A DNA stretch of 64,000 bases from Arthrobacter sp. 24S4-2 (GCF_005280255.1 NZ_CP040018.1:3348001-3412000), one strand, 5' to 3'; positions 24,120-33,544 are shown, numbered from the stretch's first letter. The notes: generated by a model from the letters alone, not told the origin. A program made the numbers and translations.

Positions 24120-25159
24120 GCGCTCGCTTCCTTTTTCGCCGGCTTGAGCTGCCTCAGCTGTCGAAGCACCCTGAGGCTCTCCCACAGCGCAAGAACAAAC
24201 GCAGCCAGTGCCGGGGCCCAGTAGAGCTCCACCCGGCCCTCCAGTGACTCCGACGTGTCCTTGAGCGCCCCTGGTTTCGCGGCCTGCATCATCGGGGCCA
24301 CCGCGTCCGCTGCTGTGCGGTGGACATACGGAACTCCGAGCTGTGCCGCGATCTCCCGCAGCTTGTCTTCGTCGATTCGGGACACGGCGTCCCCGGTGCT
24401 TCCGCCGCTGCGGTCCTGGATGTAGCTGGCGCCTCCGTCAGCCGAATAGCTGGCTTTCTCCTTCATCCGTCCGCCTTCCGCCGTCCCGTAGCCGAGCACC
24501 GCGCCACCGTTCACCAGTGATTCGTCCACGCGGATGGGTTCCGGCTGCTTGCCGCTGGTCTGCTCGCCGTCGCCAAGGTAGTAGACAATCCGTGGCCGCT
24601 CAGGGTGGCTGTCCCGGGCTGCCTTCAGCCGTTCGTTGAGCACCGTCCGGGCTACCGTCACACTGCTGCCCGTCGAGTACACGGTGACCTGCGGTTCCAG
24701 CACGGCCGTCAAGGTGTCCAGGGCAGAGGCATCAGTGGTGAGCGGCATGCGAACCACGGCCTGGGAGTCGAAGGTGACCAGGGAGAACCTGGCCCCGGCG
24801 AGTTCCGCGGCGATGGCCATGATGTCCTTCCGGACGCCATCTAGCCTGGTGCCGCCGTTTCCGTAGTCCTCCGCTGCGATGCTGCTGGTGGTGTCCACCA
24901 CGAAGAACACGTTCAGATCGGCGGCAGCCGCCCGGACGCTGCCGCCGGACACTCCCGGCCGGACCGCGGCCAGCAGCAGGAGCCCCACGAGCGCGGCCGG
25001 AAGCAGCCAGGCCCGGCGCGTGGCGCCGGCCTTGGATGCAGCACCGCGGGATGCAGCAGCGCGGGATGCAGGCCGGACGGCAGTCCACCCCAGCAGTGCA
25101 AGGCTGGCGAGGATTACCGGCCCGATGATCCACCACGGCCAGATGGGTTGGAAGGTCAT
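24116..25159 (-). CDS. VWA-domain membrane protein (BatB-like)
   Basis: A 347-residue protein with two N-terminal membrane helices (WPWWIIGPVILASLALLGW and LLPAALVGLLLLAA), a von Willebrand A domain and a C-terminal helix (APALAAFVLALWESL). The metal-adhesion site begins NVFFVVDTTSSIAAED, so the DxSxS triad is DxTxS. Thr and Asp are later supplied by TVYSTGSS and YYLGDGEQTSG. It overlaps both neighbours by four bases. In BatABD-type systems such proteins form a periplasm-facing complex chaperoned by the MoxR ATPase; the substrate is unknown. Confidence 0.85.
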   Translation of the reverse strand: MTFQPIWPWWIIGPVILASLALLGWTAVRPASRAAASRGAASKAGATRRAWLLPAALVGLLLLAAVRPGVSGGSVRAAAADLNVFFVVDTTSSIAAEDYGNGGTRLDGVRKDIMAIAAELAGARFSLVTFDSQAVVRMPLTTDASALDTLTAVLEPQVTVYSTGSSVTVARTVLNERLKAARDSHPERPRIVYYLGDGEQTSGKQPEPIRVDESLVNGGAVLGYGTAEGGRMKEKASYSADGGASYIQDRSGGSTGDAVSRIDEDKLREIAAQLGVPYVHRTAADAVAPMMQAAKPGALKDTSESLEGRVELYWAPALAAFVLALWESLRVLRQLRQLKPAKKEASA

Positions 25160-26166
25160 GGCCTCAGCCTCCGGGATGCAACGGCCAGCACCAGGCCGGA
25201 CACCAGCGCGATTGCCAGCGGGATCTCGGCACGGTCCGCCACCACGGCCTGCGGGGCGGCCCGGAATGCCGTGGCTTCCGTCGACTGGACCTTCCGGATG
25301 ATGTCGGGGACTGCATCCGGACTGTCCAGGCCGTAATACGCGCCGCCCGTCCCTTCAGCCGCCGCGCGCAATTGCGCCCCCGGCTGTCCCGCGTCCGTTC
25401 CGTAGTCGTAGTCGCCCGGGTTAAGGGCATAGACGCGGACTCCCTTCTTCCTGGCCAGCGTCCCCGCCTCCTCCAGGGTGAAGATGGGGTCGCCCGAGAC
25501 GTAATTATCGGTGGCGAGGATGACGGAGCGGGACCGCTGTTCCGTCCCGGTGCCCGCCCCGGCTCCTGCATCTGGTGCCGGGAAGCCCTCCACGCATGAG
25601 GCCAGTCCGTCGCCGATCAGCGAGGAGCCTGCGCCGTTCCACGTGCCGTCCAGGAAGCCGGCGCTGCCGGGTGCCCCGTCAAACGCGTCCTTGGCCGCCT
25701 GCAGTTGTTCCTGGACGTACTCGTAGTCGTCGGTCAGGGGAAAAACCTGCACCGCGCTGCTGTCGAAAACGGTCAGGCCCAGCCGCTCGCCGTCGAAACC
25801 CTTTGCCAGCTTGGCGAAAACCTCTACGACGGCCGCGTCGGCGCTGCCCATGGACCCGGACGCGTCGAGGCACAGGATGATGTCGCGGTTCCGCTGCTCC
25901 GGGCTGACGGTGCTGCGTTCCGCCGGCCGGGCCGCCGCCACCACAGCCGCCGCCATGAGCACCCCGCCGGCAGCGGCCGTGATGGTGAGCCACCGGCGGT
26001 GCCGGCGTACGGCCGCCTGGTATTCCGGCAATTCGGTGAGACGATCACCGTGGGCAACCGGCCGCCGTCGGGCGTTGTCCCCGCCGTCCCGTTTCCGGAC
26101 CAGCCAGTATGTTCCGGCGGCCAGCAACAGTGCCACCGGAATGATCCACCAGAAAATCAGCTCCAT
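25156..26166 (-). CDS. VWA-domain membrane protein (BatA-like)
   Basis: A 336-residue partner of the following BatB-like protein. An N-terminal helix (IFWWIIPVALLLAAGTYWL) and a second helix (TAAAGGVLMAAAVVAAARP) precede the VWA domain. Its MIDAS is intact: DIILCLDASGSMGSAD (DxSxS), GAGSSLIGDGLASC (Thr/Ser position) and SVILATDNYVSGD (Asp). A last membrane helix (IALVSGLVLAVASRRL) ends the protein. ATG 26166 overlaps the upstream stop by ten bases. Confidence 0.87.
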   Translation of the reverse strand: MELIFWWIIPVALLLAAGTYWLVRKRDGGDNARRRPVAHGDRLTELPEYQAAVRRHRRWLTITAAAGGVLMAAAVVAAARPAERSTVSPEQRNRDIILCLDASGSMGSADAAVVEVFAKLAKGFDGERLGLTVFDSSAVQVFPLTDDYEYVQEQLQAAKDAFDGAPGSAGFLDGTWNGAGSSLIGDGLASCVEGFPAPDAGAGAGTGTEQRSRSVILATDNYVSGDPIFTLEEAGTLARKKGVRVYALNPGDYDYGTDAGQPGAQLRAAAEGTGGAYYGLDSPDAVPDIIRKVQSTEATAFRAAPQAVVADRAEIPLAIALVSGLVLAVASRRLRP

Positions 26167-26624
26167 GACCGGACCACCTCACGGGCCGTTTCCGCGGCGG
26201 CCGCAACGGACTCCGGCGGTTCACGGCTGAACTCCGCCGGATACAGGCTGCCGATGGCCGCCGCAGCCCGCGGAATGCCCTGCCCGTGCAGCTCCGCCAG
26301 CGTCATCCGGGGAGCGTCAATGCCTGAGGTGTCGCGGACAAAGCTCCGGATCAGAAGGCTGAGCTCCTGGTGGGAGGCGCGCGCGGACAACCGTCCGGCG
26401 TCGGCGTCCGCCGCAACGGCGTCAATCCGCAGCAGGTATTCCAGCCTGAGGCTGTGCGGGTCCGGCGCCGGCCCTGGGGCGGCGTCGTGGGAAGCCGCCC
26501 GATGCCTGGTGCTCAGGAAAACGAAGGCCAGCCACGCCGCCACGAGTGCCAGCAGGCCCAGGCCTGTCCACAGGAACCACCCGCTGTACTCCAGCGGGCC
26601 ATAGAAACCCGAATCATTTTCCAC
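26157..26624 (-). CDS. Membrane protein of the MoxR/VWA operon (DUF4381-like)
   Basis: A 155-residue protein with one N-terminal membrane helix (WFLWTGLGLLALVAAWLAFVF) and a cytosolic helical domain (RLEYLLRIDAVAADADAG, HQELSLLIRSFVRDTSG, MTLAELHGQG). This layout fits the DUF4381-type component between DUF58 and VWA genes. GTG 26624 lies inside the end of the DUF58 gene (11-base overlap), consistent with coupling. A longer reading into the DUF58 gene would be antisense-like and is rejected. Confidence 0.7.
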   Translation of the reverse strand: MENDSGFYGPLEYSGWFLWTGLGLLALVAAWLAFVFLSTRHRAASHDAAPGPAPDPHSLRLEYLLRIDAVAADADAGRLSARASHQELSLLIRSFVRDTSGIDAPRMTLAELHGQGIPRAAAAIGSLYPAEFSREPPESVAAAAETAREVVRSWS

Positions 26625-27516
26625 GGCGGTGCCGTTCCATGAGGGTGAACACCGCGGGCACCACATCATGGCTGCTGCCGGCATGGACATGGGCTATCCC
26701 CAGCCGGCGCAGCGCGGCCTCGCGGCCACCGTCCCGTTGTTCCTGCGCCGCGGCGTAGGCACGGATGACCGCCTCGGACGCTGCCAGCCTGCCGGGAAGG
26801 AACCTGGTGTCCGCGACATCGTAACGGTCCTCGGGCCCGGAGTTAGCTGAGCCGGGCACGCCCGGGCCGGCCAGCTGTGCGTCCCGCACCGTCAGCCAGA
26901 GGATCTCGTGCTGGGCGCGGAGCCGGCGCAGCAGCCGCTCCATCCCGGCGTCCGGCACCACCTCGTCTGCAACGACGAAGAGCAGCATGCGCTGCCCGTA
27001 GTTGCGCGCCACGTAGGAAAGCTGTTCGACGATGCTGCTGCGCGGGGAGGTCAATGCCGTGCCGTCGTTGACATCGCGAAGGAGCCGTTCCAGGTGTGCC
27101 TCGCCGGCCTTCGCCGGCCAGGACCGGGACGCCGTCCCGTCGCCGCACACCATTCCCACCACGTCGCCGTGCCGCTGGGCCAGGTACCCCACAACGCCGA
27201 GGGCCATCACGGCGACGTCCTTTTTCTCCTCGCCGCCCAGGGATGAGGCGGCCATGTTGCGCCCGGTGTCGGTGATGAGCAGGACGGTCTGCCGGCGCAC
27301 GGCCACATAGCGCTTGATCAGCGGTGACCCGTGCCGGGCGGACGCCTTCCAGTCGATGTCGCGGACTTCGTCGCCGGGGATGTAGGCCCGCAGATCCTCA
27401 AAGTCCAGGCTGCGGCCCTTGAAGACGGACCCGTATTCGCCGTCGAGCATTCCGCGTGCCTTGCGGTGCGCGAAGATGGACATTTTCGACTTCACGCGCG
27501 TCAGGAGGCGGGGCAT
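26614..27516 (-). CDS. DUF58 domain-containing protein
   Basis: A 300-residue cytosolic protein with the DUF58 core YGSVFKGRSLDFEDLRAYIP, DEVRDIDWKASARHG and YVAVRRQTVLLITDTGRNM, then a VWA-like C-terminal fold (MLLFVVADEVVPDAGMERLL). It always travels with MoxR ATPases and VWA membrane proteins. ATG 27516 lies 11 bases beyond the moxR stop; no strong ribosome site is present, so it relies on coupling. Reading further upstream would run through the moxR end in another frame. Confidence 0.9.
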   Translation of the reverse strand: MPRLLTRVKSKMSIFAHRKARGMLDGEYGSVFKGRSLDFEDLRAYIPGDEVRDIDWKASARHGSPLIKRYVAVRRQTVLLITDTGRNMAASSLGGEEKKDVAVMALGVVGYLAQRHGDVVGMVCGDGTASRSWPAKAGEAHLERLLRDVNDGTALTSPRSSIVEQLSYVARNYGQRMLLFVVADEVVPDAGMERLLRRLRAQHEILWLTVRDAQLAGPGVPGSANSGPEDRYDVADTRFLPGRLAASEAVIRAYAAAQEQRDGGREAALRRLGIAHVHAGSSHDVVPAVFTLMERHRRGK

Positions 27517-27526
27517 GGATGCGCGC

Positions 27527-28534
27527 TCAGGGGGTCTGGACGGATGCCACGATGGCGTCGATGACTGTCTCGACGGGGACCTCCTCCGCCACCGCCTCGA
27601 AGCCAAGGATGATCCTGTGCCGGAGCACGCGGTGTGCCAGCGCCTTCACGTCCTCGGGGATCACATGGTCCCGGCCGTTCAGGAGGGCCACGGCGCGGGC
27701 GGCCTGGCTGAAGGCGATGCTGGCGCGCGGGCTGGCACCAAATTCAATGAAGCCCGCCAGGCGGGCGTCGATGTACTGGGCGGCGTTCCGGGTCACGAAA
27801 ACCAGTCCCACGATGTACCTGACAATCGCCGGGTCGATATAGACGCGCTTGACCAGCTCCTGTACCTCGACGACCGCATCCAGCGACGCGGCGGCGGCCG
27901 GCCGCTGTTCGTCGGTGAAGACACCGGAATCGATCCTTCGGATGATCTCAGCCTCCTCGGCCGGCGTGGGGTAGTCCAGCACGTCCTTGAGCATAAAGCG
28001 GTCCATCTGCGCCTCGGGCAGCAGGTAGGTGCCCTCCTGCTCAATGGGGTTCTGCGTCGCCAGGACGAGGAACGGAGCGGGCAGGCGGTGCACTACTCCC
28101 CCGATGGACGTCTGGCGCTCCTGCATTGCCTCAAGCATGGCGCTTTGGGTCTTCGCGCTGGAGCGGTTGATCTCGTCCAGGAGCACGATGTTGGCGTGGA
28201 CCGGGCCCAGCTGGGTGACGAAGGTGCCCTTCGCGGCGTCGTAGATCTGCGTGCCAACGATGTCGCTGGGCAGCAGGTCCGGCGTGCACTGGATCCTGCG
28301 GAATTCCGCGCTGACGGCGTCCGCCACGGTCTGTGCAGCGGTGGTCTTGGCCAGGCCGGGCACACTTTCGAGCAGGATGTGGCCCCCTGTCATGAGGCCT
28401 ACCAGCAGCGATTCCCGAAGCCTGGCCTGCCCCACCACCTTTGCGTCGAAACTGCGCGAAATGCTGGCCATGACCTGCTGCGCCCGGGCCAGTTCCGCCG
28501 CTTCGATCCGTCCGGCAGCCGTAGTCTGAAGCAC
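27527..28534 (-). CDS. MoxR-family AAA+ ATPase
   Basis: A 335-residue ATPase. The P-loop is ILLESVPGLAKTTAAQ, in which GKT is AKT, as in many actinobacterial MoxR proteins. Walker B is NIVLLDEINRSSAKTQ, with sensor-type LVLATQNPIEQEGTY and QMDRFML. The GTG at 28534 follows a GGGGGA. It heads the operon moxR-DUF58-DUF4381-batA-batB-TPR, and acts as a chaperone that loads or activates the VWA proteins using ATP. Confidence 0.93.
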   Translation of the reverse strand: MLQTTAAGRIEAAELARAQQVMASISRSFDAKVVGQARLRESLLVGLMTGGHILLESVPGLAKTTAAQTVADAVSAEFRRIQCTPDLLPSDIVGTQIYDAAKGTFVTQLGPVHANIVLLDEINRSSAKTQSAMLEAMQERQTSIGGVVHRLPAPFLVLATQNPIEQEGTYLLPEAQMDRFMLKDVLDYPTPAEEAEIIRRIDSGVFTDEQRPAAAASLDAVVEVQELVKRVYIDPAIVRYIVGLVFVTRNAAQYIDARLAGFIEFGASPRASIAFSQAARAVALLNGRDHVIPEDVKALAHRVLRHRIILGFEAVAEEVPVETVIDAIVASVQTP

Positions 28535-28699
28535 TGGAAGTCCCCCTGGTTTTGCTGGTCATGACCGGCCGCTGCTGCTCCCGGACTCGTGGCGGCCGCA
28601 TGGCGTCCGCCACGGGCCATACTATCCAAGCCGCGGGCGGGCCCGTTCCGCAATGGGTAGCCCTCCCCATGCGGGGCACTGCAGGTCTATCCTGATGGC

Positions 28700-28897
28700 A
28701 TGATTCAGCTTCCAGCCAGTTACCAGGAGTACCTCGCCGGCAAGAGCGAGAGTTTCATCAACACTGTCCGACCCATTCTCATGCAATCCGCAGCGGAAAA
28801 GTCGCACGGCGTCCGGGTCCTCAACCTCCCCCACGGCCACCAGGCGCATCTTGACGACACCGTCCCGTACGGGACGGTCATCGAAGACATCGACTGA
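28700..28897 (+). CDS. Small protein of unknown function
   Basis: A 65-residue frame (MIQLPASYQEYLAGKSESF, NTVRPILMQSAAEKSHGVRV, LPHGHQAHLDDTVPYGTVIE) with balanced composition. It is the only plus-strand candidate in a 370-base gap between minus-strand operons. The end TVPYGTVIEDID is compact and acidic. No family is recognised and the ribosome site is weak. The regular helix then strand pattern makes it likelier than chance; position gives no clue to its function. Confidence 0.5.
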   Translation: MIQLPASYQEYLAGKSESFINTVRPILMQSAAEKSHGVRVLNLPHGHQAHLDDTVPYGTVIEDID

Positions 28898-28906
28898 AGG
28901 CTGGCG

Positions 28907-29782
28907 TCAGCCCTTCATCGCGCCGGACAGCGCAAAGGATCCCGCGGCACCCCGCGCCACGAGCACGTAGAGGACCAGGACGGGGACCGAATAGAGGATG
29001 GAGAACGCGGCCAGCTGTCCGTAGGCGATGGCGCCGTGCTGTCCGAAAAAGCTGAAGATGGAGACGGACGCCGGCTGCTTTGACGGGGACAGCAGCAGGA
29101 CAAAAGGCACGAAGAAGTTGCCCCAGGTCTGGATGAAAACAAAGATGAACACCACGCCGAGGCCTTGGCGCATCAGGGGCAGCACCACCATGCGCAGCGC
29201 CGTGAGGCCGGAGGCCCCGTCCACCCATGCGGCTTCCTCGAGCGAGACGGGGACGGTGTCCATGAAGTTCTTGGTCATCCAGATGGCCATGGGCAGCGCG
29301 GTCGCCGCCATGAACAGAACCGTGGCTGGCATGGAATCCAGCAGCCGCAGCTGCACGAACAGTCCGTAGACCGGCACCATGATCGCCGTGATCGGCAGGC
29401 AGGTGCCGCACAGGATCGAGTACAAAAAGGGCCTGTTGAACCTGGACTGGAAGCGGGACAGCGGGTACGCCGCCAGGACGGCCGCCACCAGGGTGACGGT
29501 GGCGGTCCCGCCGGAGAGCAGCAGGCTGTTCCAGAGCGGCCGGATGAGCAGGTCCGGGGTGAGGACGGCGGAAAAATTTCCAAGGGAGGGGTTGCCGGGA
29601 ACCTCCGTCTGGTACCCGGCTTTCGGGTCCAGCGACGCCAGCACCAGCCACAGCAGCGGCAGCACGAAGCAGGCACCGATCAGCAACAGCGCAACATCGG
29701 CCGGGACCTTGGCCGAGCCTCGCGCCGGCGAGGCCACACCTCCGGGGGCTGTCCGCCGGGCGGCCCGTTCCGCCGTCGTCAT
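28907..29782 (-). CDS. Carbohydrate ABC transporter permease (MalG type)
   Basis: A 291-residue inner-membrane permease of the CUT1 family with six hydrophobic segments (VALLLIGACFVLPLLWLVL first). The EAA loop that meets the ATPase is LEEAAWVDGASGLTALRMVV. ATG 29782 overlaps the stop of the sister permease (ATGA). Together with the MalF-like protein and the binding protein it forms a sugar importer. No ATPase gene is present, so a shared MsiK-type ATPase elsewhere must energise it. Confidence 0.92.
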   Translation of the reverse strand: MTTAERAARRTAPGGVASPARGSAKVPADVALLLIGACFVLPLLWLVLASLDPKAGYQTEVPGNPSLGNFSAVLTPDLLIRPLWNSLLLSGGTATVTLVAAVLAAYPLSRFQSRFNRPFLYSILCGTCLPITAIMVPVYGLFVQLRLLDSMPATVLFMAATALPMAIWMTKNFMDTVPVSLEEAAWVDGASGLTALRMVVLPLMRQGLGVVFIFVFIQTWGNFFVPFVLLLSPSKQPASVSIFSFFGQHGAIAYGQLAAFSILYSVPVLVLYVLVARGAAGSFALSGAMKG

Positions 29783-30660
29783 CGCTTGTCCCCCTTGAGC
29801 AGCCGGACATAGGCAACGCCGAACACCAGGCCCAGGAAGATGAGCACGGAGGCGATGGCGGTGCCGTAGCCGATGTCGCCGAACTTGAAGGCCTCCTGGT
29901 AGGCAAGGACAGGCAGCGTGGTGCTCGCGTTGGACGGTCCGCCGGCCGTCATGACCCAGATGAGGGTAAAGACGCCCAGGGTCTGCAGGGTCACGAGCAT
30001 CAGGTTGGTGGCGATGCTTGACCTGATCAGCGGCAGCGTAATGAAGACCAGGCGCTGCCACCCCGCTGCGCCGTCCATCAGGGCGGCCTCGGAGACGTCC
30101 TGCGGCAAGTCGTTGAGGGCCGCGCGGTACACCAGCATGGAGAAGGCCGTGCCGCGCCAGATATTGGCCAGCACCACGGCCACCATGGGGAAGGCATACA
30201 GCCAGTCAGCGCCGGTCAGGCCCGCGGTCCCGAGTAGCTGGTTCAGGGTCCCGTCCTTGCTGAAGTAGGCGTAGGCGGCGAAGGCAGCGACAATCTCAGG
30301 CAGCACCCAGGCCGCCACCACGGCGGTTCCCACCACGGCCGACACGGACTTCCGCGCCCGGGTCATCAGGCCCGCTATAAGGAGTCCCAGCAGGTTCTGG
30401 CCCACAACCGCGGAAGCCGCGACGAAGACTATTGTCAGCACCACCGAGGCAGGGAACACGGAGTCGCTGAGCAGCCGCGTGTAGTTCTCCAGTCCCGTCC
30501 AGGCCGGGTTCCGGGCGTTGCGGCCGGTCAGGGCGGCGTTGGTGAAGGACGCATGGAAGGACCAAAGGACGGGCGCCGCCAGGAAGAGCAGGATCAGGAG
30601 AACTGCCGGCACAACCGGCAGCAGGCGGGCCTGCCGCCGGACGGATCTTCGAACAACCAT
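29779..30660 (-). CDS. Carbohydrate ABC transporter permease (MalF type)
   Basis: A 293-residue permease with six membrane segments (LLPVVPAVLLILLFLAAPVL first). It has the coupling loop SEAALMDGAAGWQRLVFITL and the CUT1 signature WVMTAGGPSNAST. It starts three bases after the stop of the binding-protein gene and overlaps the next permease by four bases. Confidence 0.92.
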   Translation of the reverse strand: MVVRRSVRRQARLLPVVPAVLLILLFLAAPVLWSFHASFTNAALTGRNARNPAWTGLENYTRLLSDSVFPASVVLTIVFVAASAVVGQNLLGLLIAGLMTRARKSVSAVVGTAVVAAWVLPEIVAAFAAYAYFSKDGTLNQLLGTAGLTGADWLYAFPMVAVVLANIWRGTAFSMLVYRAALNDLPQDVSEAALMDGAAGWQRLVFITLPLIRSSIATNLMLVTLQTLGVFTLIWVMTAGGPSNASTTLPVLAYQEAFKFGDIGYGTAIASVLIFLGLVFGVAYVRLLKGDKR

Positions 30661-30663
30661 GCG

Positions 30664-32019
30664 CTATTTCTGGAGGACCTTGGCGTCACCCACCTGGTCC
30701 CTGACTGTCTTGTCGTACTGTGCGGCGGCTTCCTCGGGCGAAAGGGCACCGGTGATCACGGCTTCGGTGGCAACCTGCGCCGCTGCGGAGACCCGTGGGT
30801 AGTCCGCCGTGGCCGGCCGGTAGTGGGTGACGGAAACGAGCTCCGACACGTCCTTGACGAACGGGTTGCCCGCCAGATAGTCCGGCTCCGCGGCGACGTC
30901 CGTCCGGACCGCAATCTGTGAACTGGCCACGGTGAACGCCAGCGAGTTCTTCTTGCTCAGTGCCTGCGTAAGGAACTTGAACGCCAAGTCCGGATTCCTG
31001 GAGTCCGCTCCGACGGCGAGCGTCCAGCCGCCGGACATGCTGACGCCGCCGGGCTCCTGGCCGTGCTGCGTGGGGAACCGGGCAACACCCATGTCTTCCG
31101 TGTAACCCGCCCATTCGTAGCTGCCGCCCTTCTGCCAGAACGACGGCGTGTAGGAACCTTCCACCGTCGCCCCCATCTTTCCCTTCGGGAGCCACTCGCC
31201 GAACACCTTCTTCCACACATTGGCATCAAGTGCCTCGGCGGGGGTGACGGCAAGCTTTTCGTCGTAAAGGGTCTTCAGGAAGGCCAGCGAGTCCGTGAAC
31301 CCCGCGGAACCGACCACCCATTTCTTCTCCTGCTGGTCATACAGTTCACTGTCTGTGCCGTACAGCAGTTCGTAGAAACTCTGCATCACGGTGCCTTCAC
31401 CGGTGGCCTTGCCGGCATACATGTTGAACGGGACCAGGGACGGGTCCGCAGCCTTCATCTTCCGGGCGGCGTCCAGGATGTCCTCCCAGGTCCTGGGCTG
31501 CCAGGGCACGGAAATCCCGGCCTTTTGCAGGACCTTCTTGTTGTACCAGATGGCCCGGGTGTCGGTTCCCACGGGGACGGCGTAGATTCCGCCGTCATCA
31601 CCGGTGCCGGCAGCTTTGGCGGCCTCGTTGTAGGACTTCCAGTCGTCCCATTTCCCGAGGTAGCCGTCCAGCTTCAGGAGGTAGCCGGCGTCGACGTCGG
31701 ACCTCACCTTGAAGGTGTCCTCGTAGAAGACGTCGGGTGCTGTCTCGGCGGACCGGAGGGCCAGTGCAAGCTTGGTGCCGTAGTCGTCGTCGTTGGCCTC
31801 GATGGGCTGCAGTTCCACGGTGGTGCCCTGGTTGGCGGCCTCGAACTCCTTCTTGGCGTCCTTGAACAGGGTGTCGAGGGCGGCAAAGGAGTCGGTCTTT
31901 TGGTAGACGATCTTGAGGGTTTTTTTCTCGGCGGCGGGCTGTTCCGCCGAACACGCTGCCGTGGCCAGCAGCGCTGCCGCGGACAGCAGGGAGATCAGTA
32001 TTTTGGCAGGGCGGTGCAT
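30664..32019 (-). CDS. Lipoprotein sugar-binding protein of an ABC importer
   Basis: A 451-residue family 1 solute-binding protein. The signal peptide ends in the lipobox LLATAACSAE, so the mature protein is lipid-anchored at the cysteine outside the membrane. The fold signatures are KTLKIVYQKTDSFAALDTLF, RAIWYNKKVLQKAGI, WEDILDAARKM and GGVSMSGGWTLAVG. The ligand is probably a mono- or oligosaccharide, but cannot be identified. First gene of the importer operon, 118 bases downstream of the ROK gene on the same strand. Confidence 0.92.
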   Translation of the reverse strand: MHRPAKILISLLSAAALLATAACSAEQPAAEKKTLKIVYQKTDSFAALDTLFKDAKKEFEAANQGTTVELQPIEANDDDYGTKLALALRSAETAPDVFYEDTFKVRSDVDAGYLLKLDGYLGKWDDWKSYNEAAKAAGTGDDGGIYAVPVGTDTRAIWYNKKVLQKAGISVPWQPRTWEDILDAARKMKAADPSLVPFNMYAGKATGEGTVMQSFYELLYGTDSELYDQQEKKWVVGSAGFTDSLAFLKTLYDEKLAVTPAEALDANVWKKVFGEWLPKGKMGATVEGSYTPSFWQKGGSYEWAGYTEDMGVARFPTQHGQEPGGVSMSGGWTLAVGADSRNPDLAFKFLTQALSKKNSLAFTVASSQIAVRTDVAAEPDYLAGNPFVKDVSELVSVTHYRPATADYPRVSAAAQVATEAVITGALSPEEAAAQYDKTVRDQVGDAKVLQK

Positions 32020-32137
32020 GACGCTCCATTCTTCGAGCGGCTGCAGCCCCCAATGTCCTCCAGCTGGCCCCAGCCTTTAGCCGATATGCAATTTCAGGAT
32101 ATTGCTACCCGCTGACACCGCAGAGGGCAGCCGGGCC

Positions 32138-33390
32138 TCAACCTTCCAGCAGCAGCCGCTGTGCGCGGGGTGCCAGCGTATGCTCGAGCACCAGGCAGGC
32201 CGCGCCGACGGCACCTACGTCCTCTCCCACTCCGGTGCCAACAACCTCGATGCCGTGGATCTGGCGGGCCGCGCTGTTCTCCGCCAGCAGTTGTGGAACG
32301 CGGTCCAGGTATCTCCGCGAGAGGAGCGTCCAGAAGGGCCCGCCGAACACAACTCTCTCAACGTCGAGCGTATTGGTGACTACTGCCACGGCACGGGCCA
32401 CCAGGACCGCGGACTGGTCAATGATTTCCGCCGCCCTGCTGTTGCCGGCATCAGCTTCCTCGCAGAGTTTCGCGAAACTCTCCTGGACAGCCGGCGCGCC
32501 GGACGGATGCCGCGCAACGTCCAGGATGCCGGCTGCTTCGGCCTGCGCCACCAGGACCTGGGGAATGCAGGACGACTTGACGCATCCCCTCAGCCCGCAG
32601 TCACAGGGCGGACCGTCCGGGTCAACGATGATGTGCCCGATTTCTCCGGCATTTCCCGAGGTGCCACGGACCACTTCATCGTTCAGGACGATTCCGCAGC
32701 CGATGCCGGTGCCCATGTACATAAAAACGAAGCTGCCTGAGCCGCTGGGGCCGCCGGCCCAGGTTTCCGCGACGGCGGCACTGGTGACGTCCTTGTCCAC
32801 AAGCGTCGAGAGGCCGGTGGCCGCGGCCAGGGCATCACGCAGTGGAACACGGTCCCAGCCGAGCAGCAGCGGCGGGTCCACCACCGTCCCCTCATCGAGG
32901 TCGATGGGTCCGGGAGCGGCCACGCCAAGTCCCGCGATCTTGTCCGGATCCACGCCGGAGGCGGCCACGAGGTCCTTGATCTCGGCGGCGATCGTCGAGA
33001 TCACGCCGTCGGGATCCCCACCGCCTGGCGTATTGATCCTGGAGTGCCGGACGACAGCCCCCACGAGGTCCAGCACCACAAAGGTGGTGACGGCGGGGTC
33101 GAGGTGGACTCCCACGGCATACATCCCCGCGGGATTCAGCCGGAGGATGGTGCGGGGCTTGCCCGGCCCGCTTCCTTCCTTGCCAGCTTCAACGATGAGG
33201 TTCTGGTCCAGGAGCCGGCGCGAGATGTTCGAGATCGTCTGCGGGGAAAGTCCCACGATCTGGGCCAGTTCAACGCGGCTGAGTCCCCCGTGGAGCGCCG
33301 GATGGCGTCCAGAATCACCGTGAGATTGAAGTCTCCCATTCGGGGTAAATTTGTTCCGCGCCTCGGCGAGGGCGTGCGGATCTCAGTCAC
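32138..33390 (-). pseudogene. ROK-family regulator with a frame break in the HTH
   Basis: Repressor of the ROK (NagC/XylR) class that would control the adjacent sugar importer. The sugar-binding/kinase-like domain is complete: ILRLNPAGMYAVGVHLDP, GLGVAAPGPID, the ExGH motif GNAGEIGHIIVD, and the zinc motif CDCGLRGCVKSSC. The N-terminal HTH is split. MGDFNLTVILDAIRRSTG lies in one frame, and GLSRVELAQIVGLSPQTISN in the next. They meet at a C-run, 33285-33289, that would need one more base. GTG 33390 has AGGGGA four bases upstream. If the deletion is real, the repressor cannot bind DNA; if it is an undercall, the gene is intact. Confidence 0.87.
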
Positions 33391-33544
33391 GGATTCCCCT
33401 AAACTTCTTCGGTTATGCACTACTGATGCTTGAATCGTACGTTACCCGCGGGCGCGGCGGTACGCTCACACGCGGACTTCATGGCGGGGCGGTTTAGCTG
33501 CCTTTGAGGTCCTGACACGTGCCGGTCTCGCCGCGGCTGCGGCG

